From positions 1 through 13,561 of the forward strand of contig JAGBFZ010000140.1 in the NCBI GenBank assembly GCA_018110855.1: a stretch of 13,561 nt of DNA. The letters run 5' to 3'. This document shows, piece by piece, positions 1-6,698 of the stretch. The notes below the pieces were generated by a model, which worked only from the letters and a program-made list of their open reading frames with translations, was not told the DNA's origin and ran no database searches. A program made the translations under genes and the position numbers. The number at the start of each line of letters is the position of its first letter. Positions within the stretch are counted from its first letter, which is position 1. The stretch is from Oscillospiraceae bacterium. Its GTDB lineage: Bacteria; Bacillota; Clostridia; Oscillospirales; Ruminococcaceae.

Positions 1-265
1 ACTCATAGAAAATGATATTAGTATTTTGGATGTTTTTTATTGCCCTCATGCACGAACCGAACAAGGTGATTGTTGCAAACCGAGAAATGGGCTAATAAAG
101 CAGGCAATAAGGAAATATCCGGAAATCAATTTGGAGGAATCTTTTATGTGTGGAGATTCATTGAGCGATATGAAGTGCGCAGAAAGTGTTGGACTGAAAT
201 TTTGGGGTATAGGCATTGGAAAACAAAGAATTAGTGATTTGTCGGATTTGTGTAATCTGATTTAA
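1..265 (+). CDS. HAD-family phosphatase, GmhB/histidinol-phosphatase-like, C-terminal part only
   Basis: This is the 3' end of a gene that begins before the window; the frame is open from base 2, so the 5' end is missing. The 88 visible residues contain the order YCPH, a Cys-Cys-Lys-Pro-Arg-Asn-Gly segment, and then MCGDSLSDMKCAESVG. This matches the second half of HAD phosphatases of the D-glycero-D-manno-heptose-1,7-bisphosphate 7-phosphatase (GmhB) and HisB-N group: a zinc loop, the conserved Lys, and the GDxxxD acid motif that binds magnesium. Family members dephosphorylate sugar or histidinol phosphates in the cytoplasm. The usual zinc loop ends in CDCRKP; here it reads GDCCKP, so the first Cys of the CxC pair is Gly. 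The bases are AT-richer than the genes from 2067 onward. The family is fairly sure; the substrate is not known without the N-terminus and neighbours. Confidence 0.75.
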   Translation, partial: LIENDISILDVFYCPHARTEQGDCCKPRNGLIKQAIRKYPEINLEESFMCGDSLSDMKCAESVGLKFWGIGIGKQRISDLSDLCNLI

Positions 266-321
266 AAAGAGCTTATTAGATAAACCCCAATTTATCGGCG
301 TGCTATTCTAAATTGTATTTT

Positions 322-370
322 CATAATAAAAACAAGCTCGCGACACCTACAGGCGGCGAGCTTGTTTTTT
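322..370. repeat. Direct repeat, copy 1 (terminator hairpin)
   Basis: Bases 328-370 are identical over 43 positions to 2019-2061. The six bases before them (cataat) also match once a single A is allowed for. The pair brackets the sigma/anti-sigma genes. Confidence 0.9.
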
Positions 371-371
371 T
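328..371. terminator. Bidirectional intrinsic terminator (3' of anti-sigma gene and of HAD gene)
   Basis: A perfect 11-bp stem (331-341 AACAAGCTCGC, 356-366 GCGAGCTTGTT) closes a 14-base loop. A run of seven T follows on the + strand (365-371), and a run of five A precedes it (328-332), giving a U-tract in the - direction too. It can end the HAD transcript (+) and the sigma/anti-sigma transcript (-), whose last stop is at 406. Confidence 0.85.
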
Positions 372-405
372 CGAGAGGTTGGTAAGCAAGAAACAGCGCG
401 ATAAT

Positions 406-1452
406 CTAACTATTGTTCTCATGTGCGATTATAGCCTCATCTGAATCAAACAAAATATTATCATTGCGATCGGTTATCGTGATAATAAGTGATATAATGT
501 CCGAATCGTAGGAGAAGTTATCCGGCATGATATTTACTGATTCTCCGTAGTGTAACGATCCGCTATGGAAAGAAAATTCGTATTGACTGCCAAGCGAGTC
601 TGTTGCCTTTGCTGAAACACGGTAGGATATAAAGTCATTTCCATCGGCCGGAATTATATTATAGCAAAGTCTTTGGCTGAGCGGAGTACAGATTATTTTA
701 TCCAAAATAATACGGTCTCCGTTTTGGAGAATGATTTCTTTGTTAATGCTGTAAATTACAGTTTCGGTTTTAAGAGAGTCGGTATCGAGAGAAAATCTAA
801 AGCTCCAGGGACCGTCGATTTTGGTGGTACAGCCATCACGATGCATGATTTCCATGTATTCAAAATCAAGAACAAAATCATGTTCTCCGGGTGAGAGAGT
901 GAATAGTTTAAAATCGTTGCCGGAAACATACTGTAACGTATCAAGATCATATTCGCAGGTAACAAAATATATACCGTCATTGGCGATGCTACCCGTATTG
1001 ATTACGGTGCAAAATATTTCTTTTCCATCAATAAGAATCGATCCAGGAAAATTTGAAATCAGCGCAACATTGCTCATATCGTCCATTCTGTAGTTGAATG
1101 TGATGTATAGCTTGTTGTTTTCGCATACTGCTTCAGTAAGATTTACTGTCAGACCATTATGCTCAACCGTAAGATCGACGTTTTCGGTATACTCGTTTGT
1201 TTTTGCTGAAAATCCGGCATTTTCGCTGAGTCGAACCTTCCTAAAATGCTCGGCGGCAAACACGGTACCCGTGAGCATGAGTACAGCCATAATCGCGGCA
1301 ACGACAGCGAAAAGCTTTTTGTGGAACGGCTTTTGGCTTTGTTTTATCGTGTTTGTTTCATAGGAGATTTTATCCAAAGTGTCAGCGGAAAAATTTTCGG
1401 ATACATCTATCTGCTCACAAGCTTCTTTGTATCTGTCTGGAAAGTTTTTCAT
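406..1452 (-). CDS. Membrane-anchored anti-sigma-like protein (DUF4179 type)
   Basis: The predicted 348-residue protein has a cytoplasmic N-terminus of about 45 residues, one transmembrane segment (about 48-67, LFAVVAAIMAVLMLTGTVFA), and a large extracellular beta-rich domain with TVEHNGLTVNLTEAVCENNKLYITF. This layout matches the DUF4179 proteins that Firmicutes encode directly after an ECF sigma factor. The inferred role is to hold the partner sigma at the membrane and release it on an envelope signal; the sequence does not show the signal. The start is the ATG at 1452, with GGAGGT at 1459-1464 six bases upstream; a TTG one codon earlier is less likely. The stop of the sigma gene and this start share one base (TGATG), so translation is probably coupled. 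The transcript likely ends at the hairpin 328-371. The specific family name comes from memory of its sequence pattern. Confidence 0.75.
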   Translation of the reverse strand: MKNFPDRYKEACEQIDVSENFSADTLDKISYETNTIKQSQKPFHKKLFAVVAAIMAVLMLTGTVFAAEHFRKVRLSENAGFSAKTNEYTENVDLTVEHNGLTVNLTEAVCENNKLYITFNYRMDDMSNVALISNFPGSILIDGKEIFCTVINTGSIANDGIYFVTCEYDLDTLQYVSGNDFKLFTLSPGEHDFVLDFEYMEIMHRDGCTTKIDGPWSFRFSLDTDSLKTETVIYSINKEIILQNGDRIILDKIICTPLSQRLCYNIIPADGNDFISYRVSAKATDSLGSQYEFSFHSGSLHYGESVNIMPDNFSYDSDIISLIITITDRNDNILFDSDEAIIAHENNS

Positions 1453-1940
1453 CAAAATACCTCCGGTTCTAAAATGGTTTTTAATTTTGATTTTGCACGT
1501 TCGAGTCTTGTCCCCACGGTAGAGGAAGGGATATCCAGCAGTTTGGATATTTCATTTATGGTATACCCCTCATAAAAATGCAGATGGATGACGATGCGGT
1601 ATTTCTCATCAAGAGATTGAACTGCAGCCATTACCGCACGTTGATCGTCATCCGGAAAGTATACTGTGCTGTCTGTAAATGATTCGTTCAGTTGTGTGTT
1701 TTTTAGCTGGCGCATTCTGTTGTGGGCGTCGTTTATCGTGACCCTTAAAAGCCACGCTTTTTCGTGATTCGGGTCATTGAAAACCGGTTGCTTACTGAAC
1801 AGCTTGAAAAATACTTCTTGGACGATGTCTTCTGATTCGTTCAAGTTTGAGGTGATACTGTATGCGGCTCGGATCATGCTTTTTGAATACAGTGATATCG
1901 CCTTTTCTAAATAGTCTTTATCGGCAGAAGAGCGATTCAT
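1452..1940 (-). CDS. ECF-type RNA polymerase sigma factor (sigma-70 family)
   Basis: The predicted protein has 162 residues, the usual size for an extracytoplasmic-function sigma factor. Region 2 is at about 15-80 (SMIRAAYSITSNLNESEDIV followed by QEVFFKLF), with the acidic helix that binds core polymerase and the -10 element. Region 4 is at about 108-157, with an HTH reading YTINEISKLLDIPSSTVGTR that would contact the -35 element. There is no region 1.1 or 3. The start chosen is the ATG at 1940, because AAGGAGG lies at 1948-1954, seven bases upstream; a GTG at 1958 would swallow that ribosome site. It overlaps the next gene by one base. Such pairs commonly control their own operon. The target regulon cannot be read from this window. 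Confidence 0.9.
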   Translation of the reverse strand: MNRSSADKDYLEKAISLYSKSMIRAAYSITSNLNESEDIVQEVFFKLFSKQPVFNDPNHEKAWLLRVTINDAHNRMRQLKNTQLNESFTDSTVYFPDDDQRAVMAAVQSLDEKYRIVIHLHFYEGYTINEISKLLDIPSSTVGTRLERAKSKLKTILEPEVF

Positions 1941-1990
1941 TATCGTGCCTCCTTTCACAAATAAAACACATAAGAAGACTAAATTTGCTC

Positions 1991-2019
1991 ATTATATAAA
2001 AATTATTTTAGCATAATAA
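1991..2019 (-). promoter_or_regulatory. Possible promoter of the sigma/anti-sigma pair
   Basis: On the - strand TATAAT lies at 1991-1996, about 50 bases upstream of the sigma gene start. The hexamer 17 bases further up (2014-2019) is TTATTA, a poor -35 match that falls inside the repeated terminator flank. An ECF promoter recognised by the sigma itself is also possible, but I see no clear GAAC-type box. Confidence 0.3.
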
Positions 2020-2061
2020 AAAACAAGCTCGCGACACCTACAGGCGGCGAGCTTGTTTTTT
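2012..2061. repeat. Direct repeat, copy 2 (terminator hairpin)
   Basis: Same sequence and same orientation as 322-370, with one extra A in the leading A-run. It lies immediately 3' of manA and immediately 5' of the sigma-gene promoter region. Confidence 0.9.
2018..2061. terminator. Intrinsic terminator at the end of the hrcA-grpE-dnaK-dnaJ-manA operon
   Basis: The 11-bp stem seen at 331-366 recurs here (2022-2032 with 2047-2057). It has six A on the left, which read as U in the - direction, and six T on the right. The manA stop codon is at 2067, so on the - strand the hairpin begins within about ten bases of the stop. Confidence 0.85.
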
Positions 2062-2066
2062 ATATC

Positions 2067-3026
2067 CTATATCTTTGTAAGTATAAATTTTGACTGTCCG
2101 TTTACGGTGACCTTTCCGGTACCTGCGGGAATGAAGGCGCATTCGCCTTTGTTAAGCTCAATATCGTTATCACCGGCGTAAAATTTTGCGCTTCCCTCGA
2201 CCATAAGAACACAGGCGAAAGAATCGTCATCCACCTGAATGTGGGTAGGCATATAGGTTTCAACCAATGTGGTATTGAAGTATTCGCAGGTGCCGAGAAG
2301 CGTCTGGGTGTGAGCTTCAACATCCTCCGGCGGACTCATCGCTCCGGGCGGTATGGTAGGCGGTGTGGTTATGGTAACATCGATAGCCTTGCTGATGTGA
2401 AGCTGGCGGCGATTACCCTCGGCATCGGTGCGGTCATAATCGTACACGCGGTAGGTGGCGTTGGAATTCTGCTGTACCTCTGCAAGCAGTATTCCCTTGC
2501 CTATGGCGTGGATCGTGCCGGCTTCGATGTTGAAAACATCGCCCTTTTTCGGCTTAAAATGCTCTACCGAAACGAGTATCGTGCCGTCCTCGATAGCGCG
2601 TTTGAACTCTTCCTGTGTCAATTCCTCGCGGAAACCGTAGATTATTTCCGAATCCTCGTCGCAGTCGATGATATACCAAAGCTCGTGCTTTCCCTGATCG
2701 TTATCAACCGCAAGTGCATATTCGTCATCGGGATGAACCTGCAGCGAGAGGTTGTCGTGGGCATCGATAAGCTTTATCATTACGGGAAACATGCTGAAAT
2801 TTCTGGCATGAGTGCCCATGTATTCGGGATGCATCGTAAGCACTTTGGGCAGCGATTTTCCTTCGTGTTCGCCGTTGCCAACTTTCACTCGGCCGTCCGG
2901 GTGACAGGAGAGCATCCATGCTTCGGCGGTGCGCTCGTACGGCGATTCAATGCCGTACTCATCGCGAAGACGGGTTCCGCCCCAGATATAGTCCTTGACA
3001 ACCGGGACAAGCTTCATTATATACAT
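2067..3026 (-). CDS. manA: Mannose-6-phosphate isomerase, class I
   Basis: This zinc enzyme of the cupin fold interconverts mannose-6-phosphate and fructose-6-phosphate in the cytoplasm, linking mannose use and GDP-mannose synthesis to glycolysis. The 319 residues fit the short Firmicute class I form. The N-terminus shows VKDYIWGGTRLRDEYG. The metal-site pattern is Q96-x-H98 in LQVHPDD, E115 in KHELWYI and H173 in AGTIHAIGKG, followed by the conserved segment YRVYDYDR at 192-199. The start is the ATG at 3026, with GGAGTG at 3034-3039 seven bases upstream; an ATG three codons later is possible. It begins only 15 bases after the dnaJ stop with no terminator between, so it is probably the last gene of the heat-shock operon. 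The hairpin at 2018-2061 ends the transcript. Confidence 0.95.
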   Translation of the reverse strand: MYIMKLVPVVKDYIWGGTRLRDEYGIESPYERTAEAWMLSCHPDGRVKVGNGEHEGKSLPKVLTMHPEYMGTHARNFSMFPVMIKLIDAHDNLSLQVHPDDEYALAVDNDQGKHELWYIIDCDEDSEIIYGFREELTQEEFKRAIEDGTILVSVEHFKPKKGDVFNIEAGTIHAIGKGILLAEVQQNSNATYRVYDYDRTDAEGNRRQLHISKAIDVTITTPPTIPPGAMSPPEDVEAHTQTLLGTCEYFNTTLVETYMPTHIQVDDDSFACVLMVEGSAKFYAGDNDIELNKGECAFIPAGTGKVTVNGQSKFILTKI

Positions 3027-3041
3027 TAAAATTCACTCCGA

Positions 3042-4151
3042 TCAGTCGAAGAATCCGCTTTTTGCGCCGTTTTTGGGAAGTGTCTTTTCAAGCTCTTCGA
3101 TAAGCTTTTTCTGTGCGCTGTTGAGTCCCTTTGGAACGGTTACGGTGTAATGGACGATTTGGTCACCCTTGCCGCGGCCGTTAAGACGCTGGATGCCCAT
3201 GCCTTTCATGGTGTGATGATCGCCCGGCTGGGTTCCGGCAGGAACCTTTACCTTGTGGGTGCCGTCCAAAGTCATGACATCAAGCTCGCAGCCCAGCGCA
3301 GCCTGAGCAAACGAGAGCGGTACCTCGCAGTGGACGTCATAACCGTCGCGCTCAAAGAAATGATGGGGACGTACGACTATATCAACATAGAGATCACCGG
3401 AAGGACCGCCGTTTGTGCCGACGTTGCCTTCGCCGCGTACGGTGCGCGACATTCCCTCATCGACACCGGCAGGGAAATCGACCTTCTTTACGCGCTGTAT
3501 TCTGATAAGCCCCATGCCGTTGCATTTGGAGCATTTGTGTTCGATTATCTTACCGGTACCCTTGCAGTTTTCGCAGGCGTGCTGGGTCTGGAACACACCC
3601 AGCTGAGTGCGCTGCTGTACCCTTACATAGCCGCTGCCGCTGCAGTTGGGGCAGGTTTTAGGCGATGTTCCGGCCTTTGCACCCGAGCCGTGACAATCGC
3701 TGCATTGCTCGATTCGGCGGAACTTTATCTCCTTTTCACAGCCCTTTGCGGCCTCTTCAAACGAAAGAATGACCGACTGGCGTATATCGTTGCCGCGAAC
3801 CGGGGCATTGGCTCTTGCTCTGGATGCTCCGCCGCCTCCGAAACCGAAAAAGCTGCCAAGAAGATCGCTCAGATCGAATCCGTCAAATCCGCCGAATCCA
3901 CCGCCGCCGGCTCCGAAGTTGGGGTCGACACCGGCATGGCCGAACTGATCGTAACGCGCACGCTTTTCCTTATCGGACAGGACTTCGTAAGCCTCGTTGA
4001 CCTCTTTGAATTTTGCTTCCGCACCGGTATCGCCCGGATGAAGGTCCGGGTGATATTTTTTTGCCGATTGACGGTATGCCTTTTTTATTTCCTCATCGCT
4101 TGCACCCTTTTCAACACCGAGCACAGCGTAAAAATCGCGTTTTTCAGCCAA
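3042..4151 (-). CDS. dnaJ: Chaperone protein DnaJ (Hsp40)
   Basis: DnaJ is the co-chaperone that delivers unfolded proteins to DnaK and triggers its ATPase. The 369 residues show the full class I layout: J-domain (about 4-70, HPD at 34-36), a Gly/Phe-rich linker (about 77-108), four CxxCxGxG zinc repeats beginning at 150, 167, 193 and 207, and the C-terminal substrate domains. The start is taken as TTG at 4151, because AGGAGG lies seven bases upstream (4159-4164) and the encoded [13 protein letters not shown] matches the usual MAxKRDYYEVLGV opening. An upstream in-frame ATG at 4202 would add 17 unrelated residues and run through the ribosome site and a hairpin. It lies 69 bases after dnaK, and manA follows. 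The TTG start and the hairpin could both keep DnaJ below DnaK levels. Confidence 0.95.
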   Translation of the reverse strand: MAEKRDFYAVLGVEKGASDEEIKKAYRQSAKKYHPDLHPGDTGAEAKFKEVNEAYEVLSDKEKRARYDQFGHAGVDPNFGAGGGGFGGFDGFDLSDLLGSFFGFGGGGASRARANAPVRGNDIRQSVILSFEEAAKGCEKEIKFRRIEQCSDCHGSGAKAGTSPKTCPNCSGSGYVRVQQRTQLGVFQTQHACENCKGTGKIIEHKCSKCNGMGLIRIQRVKKVDFPAGVDEGMSRTVRGEGNVGTNGGPSGDLYVDIVVRPHHFFERDGYDVHCEVPLSFAQAALGCELDVMTLDGTHKVKVPAGTQPGDHHTMKGMGIQRLNGRGKGDQIVHYTVTVPKGLNSAQKKLIEELEKTLPKNGAKSGFFD

Positions 4152-4171
4152 AGCTGCTCCTCCTCGAAAAG

Positions 4172-4203
4172 GATGACAGACCCGGTTGCCCGAGCCTGCC
4201 ATC
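4172..4203 (-). promoter_or_regulatory. Intercistronic hairpin between dnaK and dnaJ
   Basis: In - strand RNA, bases 4203-4190 pair with 4185-4172 over 14 positions, a few of them G-U, around a GCAA tetraloop (4189-4186). Only CTTTTCG follows, so the U-tract is weak. It sits just upstream of the dnaJ ribosome site (4159-4164). Likely roles are an RNase-stop or processing point or partial attenuation, lowering dnaJ and manA output relative to dnaK. The structure is read directly; the role is inferred. Confidence 0.6.
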
Positions 4204-4220
4204 CCGAATCCGGTTTATAT

Positions 4221-6037
4221 TTAGTTGATGTCTGCGTCGGGGATATCGTAACCGCCGACATCCTGTGTTGCGTTAAAATCGCCAGCACCGGGAGCACCGG
4301 CTGCGCCGGCATCCTTGTAAAGGATCTCGCTGAGCTTGTAGACCTCCTGCTGGAGCTCATCTGTAGCTCTCTTGACATCGCTTACGCTGCCGGTATCCTT
4401 GATGGAACGGAGAGAGTCGATCTTGCTCTGGATGCCGCTCTTCATGGATGCGTCGCACTTGTCGCCGACATCGTCAAGAAGCTTTTCGGTCTGATAGATG
4501 ACCTGATCGGCGGCATTGCGTGCATCGACCTCTTCGCGGCGCATAGCGTCTTCTGCAGCATACTTTTCTGCATCCTTGACAGCCTTTTCGATCTCGTCCT
4601 TGTTCATGGATGTGGAAGATGTGATGGTGATGTGCTGCTCCTTGCCGGTACCCTTATCTCTTGCGGAAACGGAAACGATACCGTTGGAGTCGATATCAAA
4701 GGTAACTTCGATCTGCGGTGTGCCTCTTCTTGCCGGAGCAATGCCGTCAAGATGGAAGACGCCGAGAAGCTTATTATCGCGGGAGAATTCACGCTCACCC
4801 TGAAGAACCTTAACCTCAACGGAGGTCTGGCCGTCAGCAGCGGTGGTGAATACCTGAGACTTCTTGGTCGGGATGGTGGTGTTGCGCTCGATGATCTTTG
4901 TGCAGACTTCGCCCATGGTTTCAATACCGAGGGAAAGCGGAGTTACGTCGAGAAGAACCATGCCCTGAACGTCGCCGCCAAGAACGCCGCCCTGGATAGC
5001 AGCACCGAGAGCAACGCACTCATCGGGGTTGATGCCCTTGAAGGGCTCTTTGCCTGTGAAGTTCTTTACAGCCTCGATAACTGCGGGGATACGGCTGGAG
5101 CCGCCGACCATAAGAACCTTCTCAATATCGGAAACCTTGAGTCCGCTGTCAGCAAGAGCCTGACGAACGGGCCCATGGTCTTTTCTACGAGATCAGCAGT
5201 AAGTTCATTGAACTTTGCTCTGGAAAGGGTAAGATCAAGATGCTTCGGGCCGGTTGCGTCGGCAGTAATGAAGGGAAGGTTGATCTGTGCGGTGGTAACA
5301 CCGGAAAGCTCGCACTTTGCCTTTTCTGCTGCTTCCTTGAGTCTCTGCATAGCCATCTTGTCGCCCGAAAGGTCGATGCCGTTGGAGCGCTTGAATTCAG
5401 CAACGATCCAGTCGATTATTCTCTGGTCGAAATCGTCGCCGCCGAGGAGGTTGTTACCGGCTGTTGCAAGAACTTCCTGAACGCCGTCGCCCATTTCGAT
5501 GATGGATACATCGAAGGTACCGCCGCCAAGGTCATATACCATAACGGTCTGATCCTGCTCCTTGTCGATGCCGTAGGAGAGAGCCGCAGCGGTAGGCTCG
5601 TTGATGATTCTCTTAACATTGAGACCTGCGATCTGACCTGCGTCCTTTGTAGCCTGACGCTGAGCGTCGGTGAAGTAAGCGGGGACGGTGATAACAGCCT
5701 CGGTAACGGTCTCGCCAAGATATGCCTCTGCGTCAGCCTTCAGCTTCTGAAGGATCATAGCGGAGATTTCCTGAGGAGTGTACTTCTTGTCGCCGATAGT
5801 TACCTTATAATCGGAGCCCATGTGTCTCTTGATGGAGGAAATGGTCCTTTCAGCGTTGGTTACAGCCTGACGCTTTGCTACCTGACCTACAAGTCTTTCG
5901 CCTGTTTTGGTGAAGCCCACAACGGAAGGAGTGGTTCTTGCACCTTCGGAGTTAGGGATTACGACTGCGCTGCCGCCCTCCATAACGGCTACGCATGAGT
6001 TGGTTGTACCAAGGTCGATACCAATGATCTTTGACAT
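4221..6037 (-). pseudogene. dnaK: Chaperone protein DnaK (Hsp70), reading frame broken by a 1-base deletion
   Basis: DnaK is the ATP-driven chaperone partnered by DnaJ and GrpE. The N-terminal frame runs from the ATG at 6037 (AAGGAAG ribosome site at 6044-6050). It shows [17 protein letters not shown] at 5-21, [11 protein letters not shown] at 146-156 and [14 protein letters not shown] at 168-181, and it lacks the insertion found in Gram-negative DnaK. After residue 290 (EKTMGP) the frame goes wrong and stops at 5066. The normal continuation ([20 protein letters not shown], then [10 protein letters not shown]) is present in the -1-shifted frame and runs to the stop at 4221. Restoring one base in the GGG/CCC run at 5169-5171 gives a single protein of about 605 residues, the expected length. 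Both halves are otherwise intact, so this is a very recent mutation or a sequence error. Confidence 0.9.
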
Positions 6038-6089
6038 AAAAATCTTCCTTTCAAAGTAAATGTTTTATTTTTCTGTGTAACGGATATTG

Positions 6090-6698
6090 TTACGGGTTTG
6101 CTACTGTTACCATTGCGTGGCGGATAACCTTTTTGCCCAAGGTGTAGCCCTTCTGCAGAACTGCCGCAACGGTATTTTCTCCAAGCTCTTCATTCTCGCA
6201 GCTGCTTACCGCATTGTGAAGATTGGGGTCGAATGGCTGACCCTCTGCGGGTATCTCGGAAACGCCCAGCTTTTCAAGTATTGCAAGATACTGCCTGAAT
6301 ATCATATCAACGCCCTTCTTGTAATTCTCGTCGGAGCATTCGGCACAGACAGCTCTTTCAAGGTTGTCGATAACGCTAAGCACCTCTGTGACGGTCTTCA
6401 TAAGAGCGTTGTCGTAAGCGTCCTGCTTTTCCTTGAGGGAGCGGGTGCGGTAGTTGTAATACTCTGCGTCAAGGCGGAGATATTTCTCCTTTTCGTCCGC
6501 AAGCTCCTTTTTAAGGCTTTCCACCTCTGCCGCAAGCTTTTCCTCGGGAGAAAGCTCCGGTTCCTCTGCGGGAGCGTCCTTGCTTTCTTCGGTCTGCTCC
6601 TCAGGAACTGCTTCTTCGGAGGACTGCTCTGCCTCGGCTGCCGCTTCCTCGGCGGCTTCTGTCAGATTATCTTTTTCTTCTGCCATTTTGTATATCAT
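6090..6698 (-). CDS. grpE: Nucleotide exchange factor GrpE
   Basis: GrpE is the homodimeric exchange factor that releases ADP from DnaK. The 202 residues have a disordered, very acidic Glu/Ala-rich N-terminus (about 5-55), a long coiled coil (about 55-110, LAAEVESLKKELADEKEKYL then RLDAEYYNYRTRS), and the C-terminal beta domain with FDPNLHNAV and LQKGYTLGKKVIRHAMVTVA. The start at 6698 overlaps the hrcA stop as ATGA and has AGGA (6707-6710) eight bases upstream. An ATG four codons later (6686, MAEEKD) is a real alternative, with AAAGGA about 11 bases upstream. A gap of about 50 bases separates it from dnaK. Confidence 0.93.
   Translation of the reverse strand: MIYKMAEEKDNLTEAAEEAAAEAEQSSEEAVPEEQTEESKDAPAEEPELSPEEKLAAEVESLKKELADEKEKYLRLDAEYYNYRTRSLKEKQDAYDNALMKTVTEVLSVIDNLERAVCAECSDENYKKGVDMIFRQYLAILEKLGVSEIPAEGQPFDPNLHNAVSSCENEELGENTVAAVLQKGYTLGKKVIRHAMVTVANP

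Noticed and set aside
279..296. Short inverted repeat GATAAA-CCCCAA-TTTATC after the HAD gene
   Set aside because: A six-base AT-rich stem without a T-run; the strong terminator at 328-371 explains the end of that gene.
322..2061. The two repeats as ends of an insertion sequence or CRISPR
   Set aside because: No transposase or integrase gene, no terminal inverted repeats at the outer edges, no target-site duplication apart from the hairpin itself, and only two copies far apart. They act as terminators.
2241..3029. Open frame on + strand opposite manA
   Set aside because: Shadow of manA codon bias; manA itself has conserved active-site residues and a good ribosome site.
4604..4924. Other-frame peptides inside dnaK, dnaJ and metK
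   Set aside because: Pro/Ser/Arg-rich translations with no start signals, overlapping well-conserved coding sequence.
3150..5480. A very long open frame on the + strand (about 776 codons) antisense to dnaJ and dnaK
   Set aside because: It is the mirror of biased codons in two conserved genes. Antisense frames of dnaK are a known annotation trap (once misread as a glutamate dehydrogenase). It has no ribosome site or plausible protein features, and it crosses the site where dnaK has a base missing.
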